This document shows positions 44,637 through 56,400 of a stretch of 64,000 nucleotides of DNA, piece after piece. The translations under genes and the position numbers were made by a program. Origin of the DNA: JANYGA01 sp031420415. GTDB taxonomy: Bacteria > Vulcanimicrobiota > Vulcanimicrobiia > Vulcanimicrobiales > Vulcanimicrobiaceae. The notes beneath the pieces are model-generated. The model saw only the letters and a list, made by a program, of their open reading frames with translations. It was not told where the DNA came from and did no database searches. Within the stretch, counting starts at the first letter, position 1; each line of letters opens with the position of its first letter. The stretch lies in the NCBI GenBank assembly GCA_031420415.1, contig JANOMT010000029.1, forward strand, positions 130,566-194,565, given 5' to 3'.

Positions 44637-47600
44637 ATGGACATCGCCTCCTCACCGTATCTCGCTGCCCTCGCCGACCGCGTGCTCGTCTTTGACGGAG
44701 CCATGGGCACCGAGCTCATGGAGATGGAGCTTACGGAAGACGATTTCGGCGGGGCGAAATATCTCGGATGTCACGAAGCGCTCGTCCTGACGCGTCCCGA
44801 CGTCATCCGTAAGGTTCACGATGCGTACCTCGCGGCCGGGGCGGACGTCGTGGAAACCGATTCGTTCACGGCCTCGCGGCTCAAGCTCGACGAGTACGGC
44901 CTCGGTGCAAAGACGGTCGAGATCAACTTTGCCGCAGCTCGCATCGCCCGCGAGGCGTGCGACGTGTTTTCGACGCCCGAGAAGCCACGCTTCGTCGCGG
45001 GTTCGCTCGGGCCGACGGGCATGCTCATTTCGTCGTCGGACCCGACGCTCTCGAAGATCACCTTCGACGAACTCGCCGACCTCTACCAAGAGCAAGCGAC
45101 GCATCTCGTGGCCGGTGGCGTCGATCTCCTATTGCTCGAGACGAGTCAAGATCTACTCGAAATGAAAGCGGCGATCGCGGGCATCACGCGCGCCTTTACA
45201 GCCGGCGTCAAGCGCGTGCCGATTCAGGCGCAAGCGACGCTCGACGTCACGGGACGCATGCTCCTGGGCACCGATATCCGCGCGGTGACGGCGACGCTCG
45301 ATGCGCTCGCGATCGACGTGATCGGTCTCAATTGCTCGACCGGCCCAACGCACATGCGCGATGCCGTGCGCTATCTCGTCGACAACTCGCGCTGTTTCGT
45401 CTGCGTGATCCCGAATGCGGGCCTGCCGCTGATGGGCCCAAAGGGCGAGACGATCTATCCCGAACGACCGAGCGAAATGGCAATCGAACTCGGTGCGTTC
45501 GTGCATGATTTTGGCGTCAACGCGATCGGCGGCTGTTGTGGCACGACGCCCGCGCATATCGCGGCATTCGTCGCAAACGTCGCGGGGAAGCGCGGCCGCA
45601 TGCCCGAGCCTAAACCGCTGCAATTTGCGGCATCGTCGATGACGGCGACCGCGCTCAAGCAAGATGGCTCGCCACTTCTCGTCGGCGAGCGCATCAATTC
45701 GCAAGGCTCGCGAAAGATCAAGCGACTGCTGCTCGCCAATGATTACGACGAGATCACGCTCGTCGCGCGCGAACAAGTTGAAGGTGGCGCACACGTGCTC
45801 GATCTCTGCACGGCGCTCACCGAACGCGTGGATGAAGACGTGCAGATGGCGACGATCGTCAAGCGCCTCGCGCAATCGGTGGAAACGCCGCTGATGATCG
45901 ATTCGACCGAAGCCAAAGTCATCGAAGCCGCGCTTAAAATCTACGCCGGCCGCGCGATCATCAACTCGGTCAATCTCGAAAACGGACGCGAGAAGATCGA
46001 CACGATTCTGCCGATGGCCGTCGAAAGCGGCGCGGCGATCGTCGCGCTCACCATCGACGAAGTCGGCATGGCGAAGACGGCAGATCGCAAGTTCGAGGTC
46101 GCCAAACGTATTTACGATATCGTCTGCGGTGAATACGGCATCCCGCCGGGCGCGTTGATTTTCGACGCACTCACCTTCACCCTCGCCACGGGCGATCCCG
46201 AGTTCTTCCCCTCCGCAGTCGAAACGATCGAAGGCATCCGGCGCATCAAAAGCGAGCTGCCGGGTGTGCTCACATCGCTCGGCGTCTCGAACGTCTCGTT
46301 CGGCCTCAAACCGGCCGCGCGCGCCGCACTTAATTCAGTCATGTTGCATCACTGCGTGCACGCCGGGCTCGATATGGCACTCGTGCATGCCAAAGAGATC
46401 ACGCCCTACGGCGAACTCGATACGCGCGAACGCGATCTCTGCGACGATCTCGTGCTCAATCGTCGCCCGGACGCCCTCCAGCATCTCATCGAGTATTTCG
46501 AAAATGCGAGCGTACCTGCGGGCACGACGGCTGCCGTTGTCGCCGACGACGCGAACGAACCCGTCGAAACGCGGATCCATAATTCGATTTTACGCCGCCG
46601 CAAAGATGGCATCGAAATGAAGATCGACGAGGTGCTCGTCGGGCGCGGCCCCGTCGATGTCCTCAACAACGTGCTCTTGCCCGCGATGAAAGAAGTCGGC
46701 GATAAATTCGGCGCGGGCGAACTCATCTTGCCCTTCGTCTTGCAGTCGGCCGAAGTGATGAAGAAAGCCGTCGCGCATCTCGAGCAGTTTCTCGAGAAAA
46801 AAGAAGGCTCGACCAAAGGCAAGGTCGTGCTCGCGACCGTCTTCGGCGACGTGCACGATATCGGCAAGAACCTCGTCAACACCATCCTTTCCAATAACGG
46901 CTACACCGTCTACGATCTCGGCAAGCAAGTGCCCATGAATACGATCCTCGAGAAGGCCGCCGAAGTCGACGCCGATGCGATCGGTCTTTCCGCGCTGCTG
47001 GTCTCGACATCGAAACAGATGCCGATCTGCGTGAGCGAACAGGATTCGCGCAAACTCGCCTTTCCGATCATCATCGGCGGTGCCGCGATCAATCGCGATT
47101 TCGGTCGTCGGATCGGCTTCCTCGACAACGGAGAACGCTACTTCGAAGCGGGTGTCTTTTACGCGAAAGATGCATTCGAAGGTCTCGATATCATGGATCG
47201 GCTCACGAGCGAACCCGGCCGACGTAACGAATTTACCACGCAAATTCGCACGGATGCGCTTCGCGCGCGCGATGCCGTGCGCAATGCGGTCGCACCCGCA
47301 GGCCCGAGCGGCGCGACGGCGCGCACGCACCTGTCCGTCGTGGGCGCACCACGCGCGCCATTCTTCGGCCCGCGTACCATCGTCGATATCGCGCCGCGCG
47401 AGCTTTGGGAACACTTCGATCTCAAAAGTCTCTATCGACTCTCGTGGGGAGCGGCGAACCAAAAGGGCGCCGATTTCGAGCGCCTCAAAAGCGAAGAGTT
47501 CGAGCCGCGACTCGCGCGTTATCGGGCGGAAGCCGAGCGGTCGGCGTTACTGGAACCGAAGATCGTCTACGGGTATTTTCCCGCGGCCGGCCTCGGCGAC

Positions 47601-48128
47601 GATATCATCATCTACGATCCGCTCGATGTACGACGGGAAATTGCGCGCCTGCCCTTCACGCGTCAGATCGGTGGCGAACATCTCTGCCTTGCCGATTATC
47701 TGAACGAGCCCGCAGACGGCGCGGCAAGTGATGTAATCGCGCTACAAGTCGTGACCGTCGGTCGTTCGATCTCGCATCGCATCGACGAACTCCAAGCGGC
47801 CAACGACTACAGTGAGAGCTACTATCTCCACGGCTTCTCGGTGCAGTCCGCCGAAGCGCTCGCCGAACACACGCATCGCCGGGTGCGCGACGAACTCGGG
47901 CTCGATGCCGATCGTGGGAAACGCTACTCGTGGGGCTACGGGGCGTGTCCCAACCTCGAACAGCATGCGATCGTTTGGGACCTTCTCGACGCGGAACGTG
48001 CGATCGGAACCGAGCTGACCGAAGCGTTCCAAATCATCCCGGAGCAATCGACGGCGGCGATCATCATGCACCATCCGCAAGCGTCGTACTTCAACGCGGC
48101 GGCCGTACGCGAACTCGTGGGCGCGTAG
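44637..48128 (+). CDS. metH: Cobalamin-dependent methionine synthase
   Basis: Product of 1,163 residues containing all four MetH modules. Homocysteine-binding barrel 1-~330 with zinc cysteines in GLNCSTGP and GGCCGTTP. Methyltetrahydrofolate barrel ~370-630 (GERINSQGSRKIK, INSVNLENG). B12 cap and binding domain ~650-890 with GDVHDIGKNLV (base-off His). Activation domain ~930-1163 with LAEHTHRRVRDELG and YSWGYGACPNLEQH. The ATG at 44637 gives the standard N-terminus. Followed 2 nt later by a CbiX-like gene. Confidence 0.96.
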   Translation: MDIASSPYLAALADRVLVFDGAMGTELMEMELTEDDFGGAKYLGCHEALVLTRPDVIRKVHDAYLAAGADVVETDSFTASRLKLDEYGLGAKTVEINFAAARIAREACDVFSTPEKPRFVAGSLGPTGMLISSSDPTLSKITFDELADLYQEQATHLVAGGVDLLLLETSQDLLEMKAAIAGITRAFTAGVKRVPIQAQATLDVTGRMLLGTDIRAVTATLDALAIDVIGLNCSTGPTHMRDAVRYLVDNSRCFVCVIPNAGLPLMGPKGETIYPERPSEMAIELGAFVHDFGVNAIGGCCGTTPAHIAAFVANVAGKRGRMPEPKPLQFAASSMTATALKQDGSPLLVGERINSQGSRKIKRLLLANDYDEITLVAREQVEGGAHVLDLCTALTERVDEDVQMATIVKRLAQSVETPLMIDSTEAKVIEAALKIYAGRAIINSVNLENGREKIDTILPMAVESGAAIVALTIDEVGMAKTADRKFEVAKRIYDIVCGEYGIPPGALIFDALTFTLATGDPEFFPSAVETIEGIRRIKSELPGVLTSLGVSNVSFGLKPAARAALNSVMLHHCVHAGLDMALVHAKEITPYGELDTRERDLCDDLVLNRRPDALQHLIEYFENASVPAGTTAAVVADDANEPVETRIHNSILRRRKDGIEMKIDEVLVGRGPVDVLNNVLLPAMKEVGDKFGAGELILPFVLQSAEVMKKAVAHLEQFLEKKEGSTKGKVVLATVFGDVHDIGKNLVNTILSNNGYTVYDLGKQVPMNTILEKAAEVDADAIGLSALLVSTSKQMPICVSEQDSRKLAFPIIIGGAAINRDFGRRIGFLDNGERYFEAGVFYAKDAFEGLDIMDRLTSEPGRRNEFTTQIRTDALRARDAVRNAVAPAGPSGATARTHLSVVGAPRAPFFGPRTIVDIAPRELWEHFDLKSLYRLSWGAANQKGADFERLKSEEFEPRLARYRAEAERSALLEPKIVYGYFPAAGLGDDIIIYDPLDVRREIARLPFTRQIGGEHLCLADYLNEPADGAASDVIALQVVTVGRSISHRIDELQAANDYSESYYLHGFSVQSAEALAEHTHRRVRDELGLDADRGKRYSWGYGACPNLEQHAIVWDLLDAERAIGTELTEAFQIIPEQSTAAIIMHHPQASYFNAAAVRELVGA

Positions 48129-48130
48129 GC

Positions 48131-48520
48131 GTGGTCGACACCAGAGAGGATACGCACGTCGTTCTCGTCGGTCACGGGTCGCGGTCAGCGGAGGCGAACA
48201 CGTCGCTCGTGACGCTCGCGCACACGATGGCGCTCGACCTTGGGATGCCGGTGCATGCGGCCTATCTCGAAATGGCCGAACCTTCGATTCCGGTAACGAT
48301 GCGGGCGGCCGTCGCAGCAGGCGCGCTGCGAATCGTCACGGTTCCCTACTTTCTGACGGCTGGAATGCACGTGCGCCGGGATATCGTCGAAATCGTCGAT
48401 GCGGCGCGTGCGGAACTGGCCGTCACGATCGAGCTTTCCGACTTTCTCGGCAGTCATCCCGAGTTGCCGCGGCTGCTGACCGACATTGCGCGCGCGGCGT
48501 TGCCGGTGCGCAGCGCGTAA
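48131..48520 (+). CDS. CbiX/SirB-like sirohydrochlorin chelatase domain protein
   Basis: Product of 129 residues from the GTG at 48131. VVLVGHGSRSAEANTSL is the chelatase motif with a metal-binding His. YLEMAEPSIPVTMRAAVAAGALRIVTVPYFLTAGMHVRRDIVE is the conserved second part. It is a short, single-domain enzyme that would insert Co or Fe into sirohydrochlorin. Pairing with the B12-dependent methionine synthase favours cobalt (inference). Confidence 0.88.
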   Translation: MVDTREDTHVVLVGHGSRSAEANTSLVTLAHTMALDLGMPVHAAYLEMAEPSIPVTMRAAVAAGALRIVTVPYFLTAGMHVRRDIVEIVDAARAELAVTIELSDFLGSHPELPRLLTDIARAALPVRSA

Positions 48521-48713
48521 TCCGTCGCCGGTCAGGCGAGAAATTTTTCAAACTCTACCTGTCCGATGATTCCTACGTGAATAGTGATCGCCTATCCGTG
48601 CAAACGGTTTTCGGAGGCATCTTGTATCGAGTTACGCCGGCGTCCTGATGCGCGAGCCTTATGACGCTCCGGGCTGCGATGGTCGCTCCGACCGCGCGTG
48701 GCTTTGCAAAAAG

Positions 48714-49454
48714 TTAACGCGCCATCGCGATTTCGGCTTGCGGCGTCCGCGACTGCTTCCAACCGAGCACTTTTGCAACCATCGCCGCACGATTGCGCGA
48801 CTCGGTCTTCGCGAGGAGGCACTTCACATATCCCTGAGCGGTGTATTCCGAAATCATCAAGGTGCGCGCGACGTCACTTGCGCTCGCGCCGCCGAGGACG
48901 AGGCCGAGCACTTCGGTTTGCCGCTTCGTAAGTTTAAAACGACTGGCCGCGCGGGTCATCACGCCATCGTCGCGATCGGCCTCCATAACGAGTGCGAAGA
49001 GCATCCCTTCGAGACCGACGAGCGGCGCCAAGCGCAGCGATTTTCCGCCGTTGCGAAGAGCGACGGTCGACGTGACGTCGGTTTGATTCGCTCGGCTCGC
49101 GAGTCCGCACACAATCGTTTCGTACTCCGCACGAAAATGCGTTTCATCTTCGCATAGCTGCGTGCGGATTTCGTTTCCTTCAGTCCCTTTCCAATGGCTG
49201 AACTTTATGTGCGCTTGCGCGTCGACGATTACGAGCGCGAGATAAGTGCTCGGGCCTTCGCTCGAAGTCTCGACCGGTGCAAACGAAGTTCGTTCGAGGA
49301 TCTGGGAAGCTAACACGATTTTTACTCTTTCGCCTGGGACAAACGCGAGGACGATCCTGTCCGTGGAAACGCTAGAATAATACCCGCCGATACCGATGGC
49401 TCTGCTTCTGGCACCCTGAGCGTATGCGAGACGCAGTGGACCAGCAAGGGACAT
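48714..49454 (-). CDS. LuxR-type transcriptional regulator (cluster regulator?)
   Basis: Product of about 246 residues. The C-terminal HTH is LTKRQTEVLGLVLGGASASDVARTLMISEYTAQGYVKCLLAKT (residues ~175-235). The N-terminal part (~1-160) has no recognised sensory domain. ATG 49454 is used; TTG 49481 is an alternative. It follows the phosphopantetheinyl transferase on the same strand (114 nt between the coding regions) and lies at the left border of the PKS/NRPS cluster, so pathway control is likely but unproven. Confidence 0.82.
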   Translation of the reverse strand: MSLAGPLRLAYAQGARSRAIGIGGYYSSVSTDRIVLAFVPGERVKIVLASQILERTSFAPVETSSEGPSTYLALVIVDAQAHIKFSHWKGTEGNEIRTQLCEDETHFRAEYETIVCGLASRANQTDVTSTVALRNGGKSLRLAPLVGLEGMLFALVMEADRDDGVMTRAASRFKLTKRQTEVLGLVLGGASASDVARTLMISEYTAQGYVKCLLAKTESRNRAAMVAKVLGWKQSRTPQAEIAMAR

Positions 49455-49568
49455 TAGACCTAACGGATTACATCCGAACAAAATCTATACATTCATCTGA
49501 GCGCGCACGGCGCGCGATGAAAACGCAACGTGTTTACGGCGCTATAAAATCGTACGTTATCGCGGCGT

Positions 49569-50276
49569 TTACCCAGCGTTCGGCGGAATGACGACAGTGG
49601 TCGCAACGAAGCCACGGGCCACGATGAAACGGCCAACGTACTTTGCCCGTGCAACGCTCGCGGAACGAGGTTGGATGTGGAAGGTGCTATCTACGGTACC
49701 TGCCGCACCGGGCGATACGTCGATTTCCACATCGGTAAAGTCGAGCCACGTGGGCGAAGAAGCGAAGTGGCACTTGTAAAACGCCTCTTTCGCGCTGAAA
49801 ACGATCGTCGCGCTGATAGCACGTCGCGCGAAGGGAAGCGCGCGGAGTCGTTCTTGTTCGCACGACGTGAAGAGCACGTCCCAGAGCTCCTCTTGGATCC
49901 GTCCGGTTCGCTCGACGTCGAAACCGATCGAGCCCGCTTCAGTCGCGCGTGCGACGAGTGCCGCGCAGTAATCGTGCGTGTGACTGATGCTGCCGACGAA
50001 GCCGTCGGGCCAGCGCGGACGACGATCATCATTAATTTGTAAAGGAAAGTTGACGATTCCGAATTCGGCGAGAGCAAACTTCGAACTCAAGCGCCCTGCC
50101 GCAAACTCACTACGGCGTTTCTCCCCGAAGGTCGTCATTTCGTCACGTTCTTCCGGATAAAGTTCGCTCGCATCCGCCAGGCCTGCGAATTCGACTGCGA
50201 TGAAGCCCGGCGGGCAAACGTTCGCGAGAACGAGCGACCGTCGTGGGAAATGCACGGAAGCGGAAGATGCGGACAT
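49569..50276 (-). CDS. 4'-phosphopantetheinyl transferase, Sfp/EntD type
   Basis: Product of 235 residues. Attaches the CoA-derived arm to carrier domains. Motifs are FGEKRRSEFAAGRL, VGSISHTHDYCAALV, GFDVER (Mg-binding Asp/Glu) and FSAKEAFYKCHF. Divergent from the hybrid synthase, whose ACP (Ser970) and PCP (Ser2574) are its obvious substrates. Confidence 0.93.
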   Translation of the reverse strand: MSASSASVHFPRRSLVLANVCPPGFIAVEFAGLADASELYPEERDEMTTFGEKRRSEFAAGRLSSKFALAEFGIVNFPLQINDDRRPRWPDGFVGSISHTHDYCAALVARATEAGSIGFDVERTGRIQEELWDVLFTSCEQERLRALPFARRAISATIVFSAKEAFYKCHFASSPTWLDFTDVEIDVSPGAAGTVDSTFHIQPRSASVARAKYVGRFIVARGFVATTVVIPPNAG

Positions 50277-50389
50277 GGGTGCTAGCGCCTCGAGCCGAGA
50301 TGTGATATTTGTAAAGATCGCCGGACGTTTGGGCGCTAATGCGTCGGCTTCGCGGGATCAGATTCGGGAAGTCGGGACAACCCCCATTT

Positions 50390-50399
50390 CTAGGCCTAG
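50390..50399. promoter_or_regulatory. 10-bp palindrome before the synthase start
   Basis: CTAGGCCTAG, perfect, 6 nt upstream of the ATG at 50406 in the 129-nt divergent promoter region. It could be an operator or chance. Confidence 0.3.
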
Positions 50400-50405
50400 G
50401 CGAGA

Positions 50406-53400
50406 ATGCCAGACTTCCATACCATATGGAGATATGAACGGTTCGCTCGGGCGCTCGGCGACGTGCGGGGCGCGATGACGTTCTTGCCGTCGTCTTCGCA
50501 TCGTGACGGTATCGCCATTGTTGGGATGGCGGGCCGTTTTCCTGGCGCGCCCGACGTCGCGACATTCTGGCGGAATCTTTGCGCCGGCGTCGAGAGCATC
50601 GTCGCCCTCGACCCGGCTTCGCTCGAGGACGACGCCGCGCTCCGCCAAGATCCAACGTACGTTGCCGCGCGCGCGGTCCTCGATGATGTCGATCGATTCG
50701 ATGCCGCCTTTTTTAGCATGCACGCACGCGAAGCGGAGCTGACGGATCCGCAGCATCGCGTACTCCTCGAGACGTGCTGGGCTGCCCTCGAGGATGCCGG
50801 GTGCGATCCGCGCGCGTCGGCCAAGCGCATCGGGATCTACGCCGGCTGTAGCGTGTCGACGTACTTTGTCCGCCACGTTTTGCAGGATCGCGAACTCGTC
50901 GAATCGTTCGCGCAGGAATATCAGGTTGGCCGGTTTCCCGAACTCCTCGGGAGCGGCGCCGATTTTCTTGCGACGCGGATCGCGTATAAACTCGATCTGC
51001 GCGGCCCCGCGATGACCGTGCAATCCGCATGCTCGACGTCGCTCCTTGCCGTCGCACAAGCCTGCGAAGCGCTCTGGGCCGAGCATGCGGATCTGATGCT
51101 CGCGGGAGCCGTGTCGATCACGTTTCCGCAGCATCGCGGCTATCGTTACCAAGATGGCGGGATGGTCTCGAGGGATGGCCACTGCCGCACGTTCGATGCC
51201 GATGCAAGCGGAACGGTGTTCGGTGCCGGTGCCGGCGCCGTCGTGCTCAAACGGCTTGCCGACGCGCGCGCCGACGGCGACACGATCTACGCCGTCGTCC
51301 GCGGCGTCGGGATGAATAACGATGGGTCGTCCAAGGTAGGGTATACGGCGCCGAGCGTTACGGGGCAAGCCGATGCCGTCGCCGCTGCCCTGCGGATGGC
51401 GAATTTCGCACCGGAAACCATCGATTACGTCGAATGTCACGGGACGGCTACGCCGCTTGGCGATCCGATTGAAGTAGCGGCGCTCGCCAAGGCGTTCGCG
51501 GGCGTCGCCGCGACGGGAAAGCGCGTCACGCTCGGATCGGTAAAACCCAACGTCGGACATCTCGACGTCGCGGCCGGAATGGCCGGTCTCGTAAAGACGG
51601 CGCTTGCCCTTCGCGACGGCAAGATCCCCGGAACGTTGAATTATCGTTCGCCCAATCCGCGGATCGATTTTGCGAGCACGCCTTTCGACGTGACGGCAAC
51701 GCTCGGGTCGTGGCCGACGACCGCCGAGACACGACGTGCGGGCATCAGCGCGTTTGGCGTCGGCGGCACGAACGTTCACCTCGTTCTCGAATCGGAACCG
51801 CAGCCGCGAAGCATGACGAATGCCGCACGACCTGAACTGCTCGTGCTCTCGGCCCGCACGGCGGCGGCGCTGGGCTCAGCGCGCGCTCGGCTCGCCGTGC
51901 ATCTGCGCGCGGAACCCGACCTTGCGCTTTCCGATGTCGCGCGCACGCTTGCGACGGGTCGTCGGGCCTTCGCTCGTCGCTCGTCGCTCGTTGCCATCTC
52001 GACTGCAGACGCGGCCGCCCAACTTGAGGCTCTTGTTGCGATGCCGCCCGGGACGGATACGATTGCCGCTTCGGAGCCCGAGATCGCCTGGCTTTTCCCG
52101 GGCCAGGGTTCGCAAACCATCGGTATGGGGTCCGAGCTCTATGCAACGCAGCCGGTCTTCCGCGCGGCGCTCGATCGTTGCGCCGATGCGCTCGCACCGG
52201 CACTCGGCGTGGATCTCCGGACGCTCCTCGATCCAAGCCTTTCGGACGAGACGGCCCGCGCGGCGCTGACTGCGACGTCGGTCGCGCAACCCGCGATCTT
52301 TTCGGTCTCGTATGCCCTCGCGCAACTCATGCTCTTCTGGGGTATCGCGCCTGCCGCGATGGCCGGGCACAGCGTCGGTGAATTCGTCGCGGCGACGCTC
52401 GCCGGCGTCTTCTCACTCGAGGACGCGCTCGCACTCGTCGCCGAACGCGGCCGCCTGATGCAGACCATGGTTCCGGGAGCGATGCTCGCCGTGCGTCTCG
52501 CCGAGGCGGATCTCCGCCCGTTCCTGGATTCCGATCTCGATATCGCGGCGGTAAATTCGCCCCGGCAGACCGTCGCGTCGGGAAGTTTCGATGCGATCGC
52601 GCGTCTCGAAGCAACGCTCGTCGGGCGTAACGTCCTTTGCAAGCGTGTCGCGACGTCGCACGCGTTTCACTCCGCGCTCATGGATCCGATCCGCGAACCG
52701 CTCGCTCGTTTCATCGAAACGTTGCCGCTCTCGCAGCCGACGATCCCGTTCGTTTCGACCGTGACGGGCGGCTGGATCGATGCCGACGACGCGACGTCGC
52801 CGCAATACTGGTCCGACCACGCACGCGAGACGGTCCGGTTTTCCGATGCTCTCCAAACGCTCGCGGACGCGGGCATGACGGCCTATCTCGAAGTCGGCGC
52901 GGGAACGGCGCTCGCGTCGAATGCGCGCCAGACATTCGGCCGCGATACGACGCACACGATCGTCTCTTCACTTTCGGGCGACGATCGAGGCGAGCTCGCA
53001 TCGGTGTCCACAGCCCTCGGACGCCTCTGGGTAGCGGGCGCGCAGCCCGACCTTGCTACGCTCTGGAGCGAGCGCGACGGGAGACGCATCTCCCTCCCTA
53101 CCTATGCTTTTGAGCGTGGGCGTTACTGGATTGACCCGCCTTCGGGCGACGCGAAACCGGAGATTAAAAACGTGCCCGTCATTTCCGTCGATGCAACACA
53201 AAGCCGCGTGTCCGTCGTCTCGCGCGATCTTGCCGCGCTCTTAGAAGAACTCTCGGGTGAGCGTGTCGATGAGGCTGCGTTTGGCGCGAGCTTTCTCGAG
53301 CTCGGGTTCGATTCGCTCTTCCTCGGGCGGTTCGTCCAAGCGGTGGCGACGCGCTTCGGCGTCGCCGTGACCTTCCGCCAACTCCTTGGCGATCTGCCCT

Positions 53401-56400
53401 CGCTCTCCGCACTCGCGGGTCATGTCGTCACCGTGATGCCCGCCCCCGCGGCGATCGTTGCCGCGATCGCGCCCCTCGCAGTCGCAGTCGCAGTGCCCGG
53501 TGCCGTCGCTGCTCCGTCGTCGGCGATCGAGGCGATCGTTCGCGACCAGCTAGCGACGATGCAGCAACTGATGCGCGACCAACTGCTCTTCCTTTCGGGC
53601 TCTATCTCCATCGCGGCAAACGCGGGCGCCGAGGTTGCGGCTGGAACGCGCGTTATCGCAGCGCCGCAGGCAACGGTCGCTCCGAGCGTGTCGGCGGCGA
53701 TCGATACGAATGCCTCACGCTTCGAAGTCTTTCGCGTCGCCCCGTCCGCATCGACCGATCTTACGGCCGCGCAGCGGTCGCACGTCGAGGCGCTCATCGC
53801 CCGGGTTACGACGAAAACGGCTAAATCGAAAGCCTACACACAGCGCTATCGTGCCGTACTGGCCGACCCGCGCGTTGCCGCCGGCTTCCGCTCGGAATGG
53901 AAGGAGATGGTCTACCCGATCGTGTGTGAGCGGGCCGCGGGTTCACGCCTGTGGGATCTCGACGGTAACGAATATATCGATATCCTCAACGGATTTGGCC
54001 AGACGGCCTTCGGCCACGCGCCAGATTTTGTGACCGAAGCGGTGAGGTCGCGGCTCGACCGTGGCTTTGCGATCGGTCCGCAAGCCGACGTCGCGGGCGA
54101 GGTTGCCGAACGCTTCTGCGCGATGACGGGGAACGAACGCGTCACTTTTTGCAATACGGGATCCGAGGCCGTCATGGCCGCGATGCGGATCGCGCGCACC
54201 GTCACGGGGCGCGACCGGATCGTCCTTTTCGGCGGCGCGTATCACGGACAATTCGACGAAGTCCTCGTCAAGGGCGCGCAGACTTCGACGCGGTCGATCC
54301 CGATCGCGCCTGGCATCCCGGCGGGATCCGTCGGAAATATTACGGTCCTTAAGTATGCGACCCCCGAGAGTCTCGCATGGGTACGCGAGCATGCGAGCGA
54401 ACTTGCTGCGGTCATCGTCGAGCCCGTGCAGAGTCGTCACCCGGCGCTTCAGCCCAAGGAATTTCTCGCCGAAATCCGCGCGATCACGGCGGCTTCAGGG
54501 ACAGCACTCGTGTTCGATGAGGTCGTCACGGGTTTTCGGATGCATCCGGGGGGTATGCAGGCCGTCTTTGGAATTCGCGCGGATCTCGCGACGTACGGCA
54601 AAGTCGTCGGTGGCGGAATGCCGATCGGAATCCTGGCCGGTACGGCGCGTTTCATGGACGCACTCGACGGCGGGATGTGGCAGTACGGCGACGACTCGCA
54701 GCCCGAGGTTCCGCCGACGTTTTTCGCGGGCACGTTCGTCCGACATCCGCTCGTTATGGAAGCGGTTCTTGCAGTGCTACGCCATCTTGAAGCGCATGGG
54801 CCGGAACTGCAAGCCGCGCTCACCGAGCGCACCACGGGAATGGTCGCGCGGCTTAACGCCGACCTCGAACGCCGTGGTCTTACGAGCCGCATCGAAACGT
54901 TCGGGAGCTTATTTTTCTTCAATTTTACGCCCGAAGAGCGGCTCGCCGGCCTGCTCCACTACGAGATGCGCGATCGCGGCGTATACGTGCAGGAAGGCTT
55001 CCCGTGCTTTTTGACGACCGCGCACACCGAAGACGATATCGCTACGATCGTGGCGTCATTCATCGATAGTCTAGACGCCCTGCAAAGCGCAGGAATCTTC
55101 ACGCCGCTGGGGATTTTCCCGTCCGTTAACGCTTTCGTAGACGCTCCGCTCGACGTCGCATTGACACCCGAACAAACGGAGGTATGGCTCGCCGCGCAGA
55201 TGGGAGACGACGTTTCCTGTGCGTTTAACGAATCGGTTACGGTGCGACTTTCGGGAGTTTTAAACGAGCTCGCGTTGGAACGCGCTTGGGACCAGATCAT
55301 CGCGCGACACGAAGCCCTTCGGGCGACCTTTGCGCCGACCGGTGAGACGATGCGAATCGTTCGGCCGGGCGCGACTCTTTTCGAAACGCTCGACTTCTCC
55401 GCACTCGCGCCGGCTCAGGCGCGGGTCGAGGTGCAACGCACGATTGCTTCCGAGGCAACTACGCCTTTCGACGTCATCGCGGGCCCGCTCGTTCGTGCGA
55501 CGCTCGTGAGAATCGCCCCTGACGAACATGCTTTCGTCTTTACGGCGCATCACCTGATTTGTGATGGCTGGTCGATCAATACGATCTTGAACGAACTCGC
55601 AACGCTCTATACCGGCATCGCGAGCGGTGACACGCCGAAGCTCGGCGCACCCCTTCGTTTTTCGAGCTTCGCAGCGGGCCAAGCACGTCGGTCGATCGTG
55701 GAACGCGAGGCGACGGAAGCTTATTGGCTCGAGCAATTCGCCGAGACGCCGAAACCGCTCGATCTACGTCTCGACCGCCCCCGGCCCATGCGCAAGACTT
55801 ACAATGGCGACGTCGTCACGTCGCTCATCGATGCGCAATCGTATATGGCGATTAAAAAGGCCGGCGCCCGCAATGGGTGCACTCTTTTCGTCACCCTACT
55901 CGCCTCTTATCAGCTGCTGCTCGGGCGATTGGGTAACACGAACGACGTCGTCGTTTGCGTTCCGGCGGCGGGTCAGTCGCTTCTCGATGGCGGGAACTTG
56001 GTCGGGCACTGCGTGAATTTTCTACCGGTGCGCATCCGTTGGGACGACCGGGCTCCGGTGACCGCGTTGATGTCGACCGCACGCAGCCGGGTGCTCGAAG
56101 CCTTTGAGCACCAACACTACACGCTCGGCTCGCTCGTGACGAAGAAGAAGTTTGCGCGGGATGCAAACCGGCTTCCGCTCTCGGAAGTCCAGTTCAATCT
56201 CGAACGCCTTGCGGACGATCTCGCTTTTGGCGACGCGATCGGTCGAGTCGATCCAAATGCAAAGGCCTTTGTAAATTTCGACCTGTTCCTCAACGTCATC
56301 GAATCCGAATCGGGCCTGCGGCTCGATTGTGAGTACAACACGAACTTGTTTAACAGGGAGACGATCGAGGGATATCTGCGCTCATACCGATTACTGCTCG

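Noticed and set aside
50358..51779. 473-residue minus-strand ORF opposite the KS domain
   Set aside because: Antisense shadow of the KS domain with biased Arg/Gly composition.
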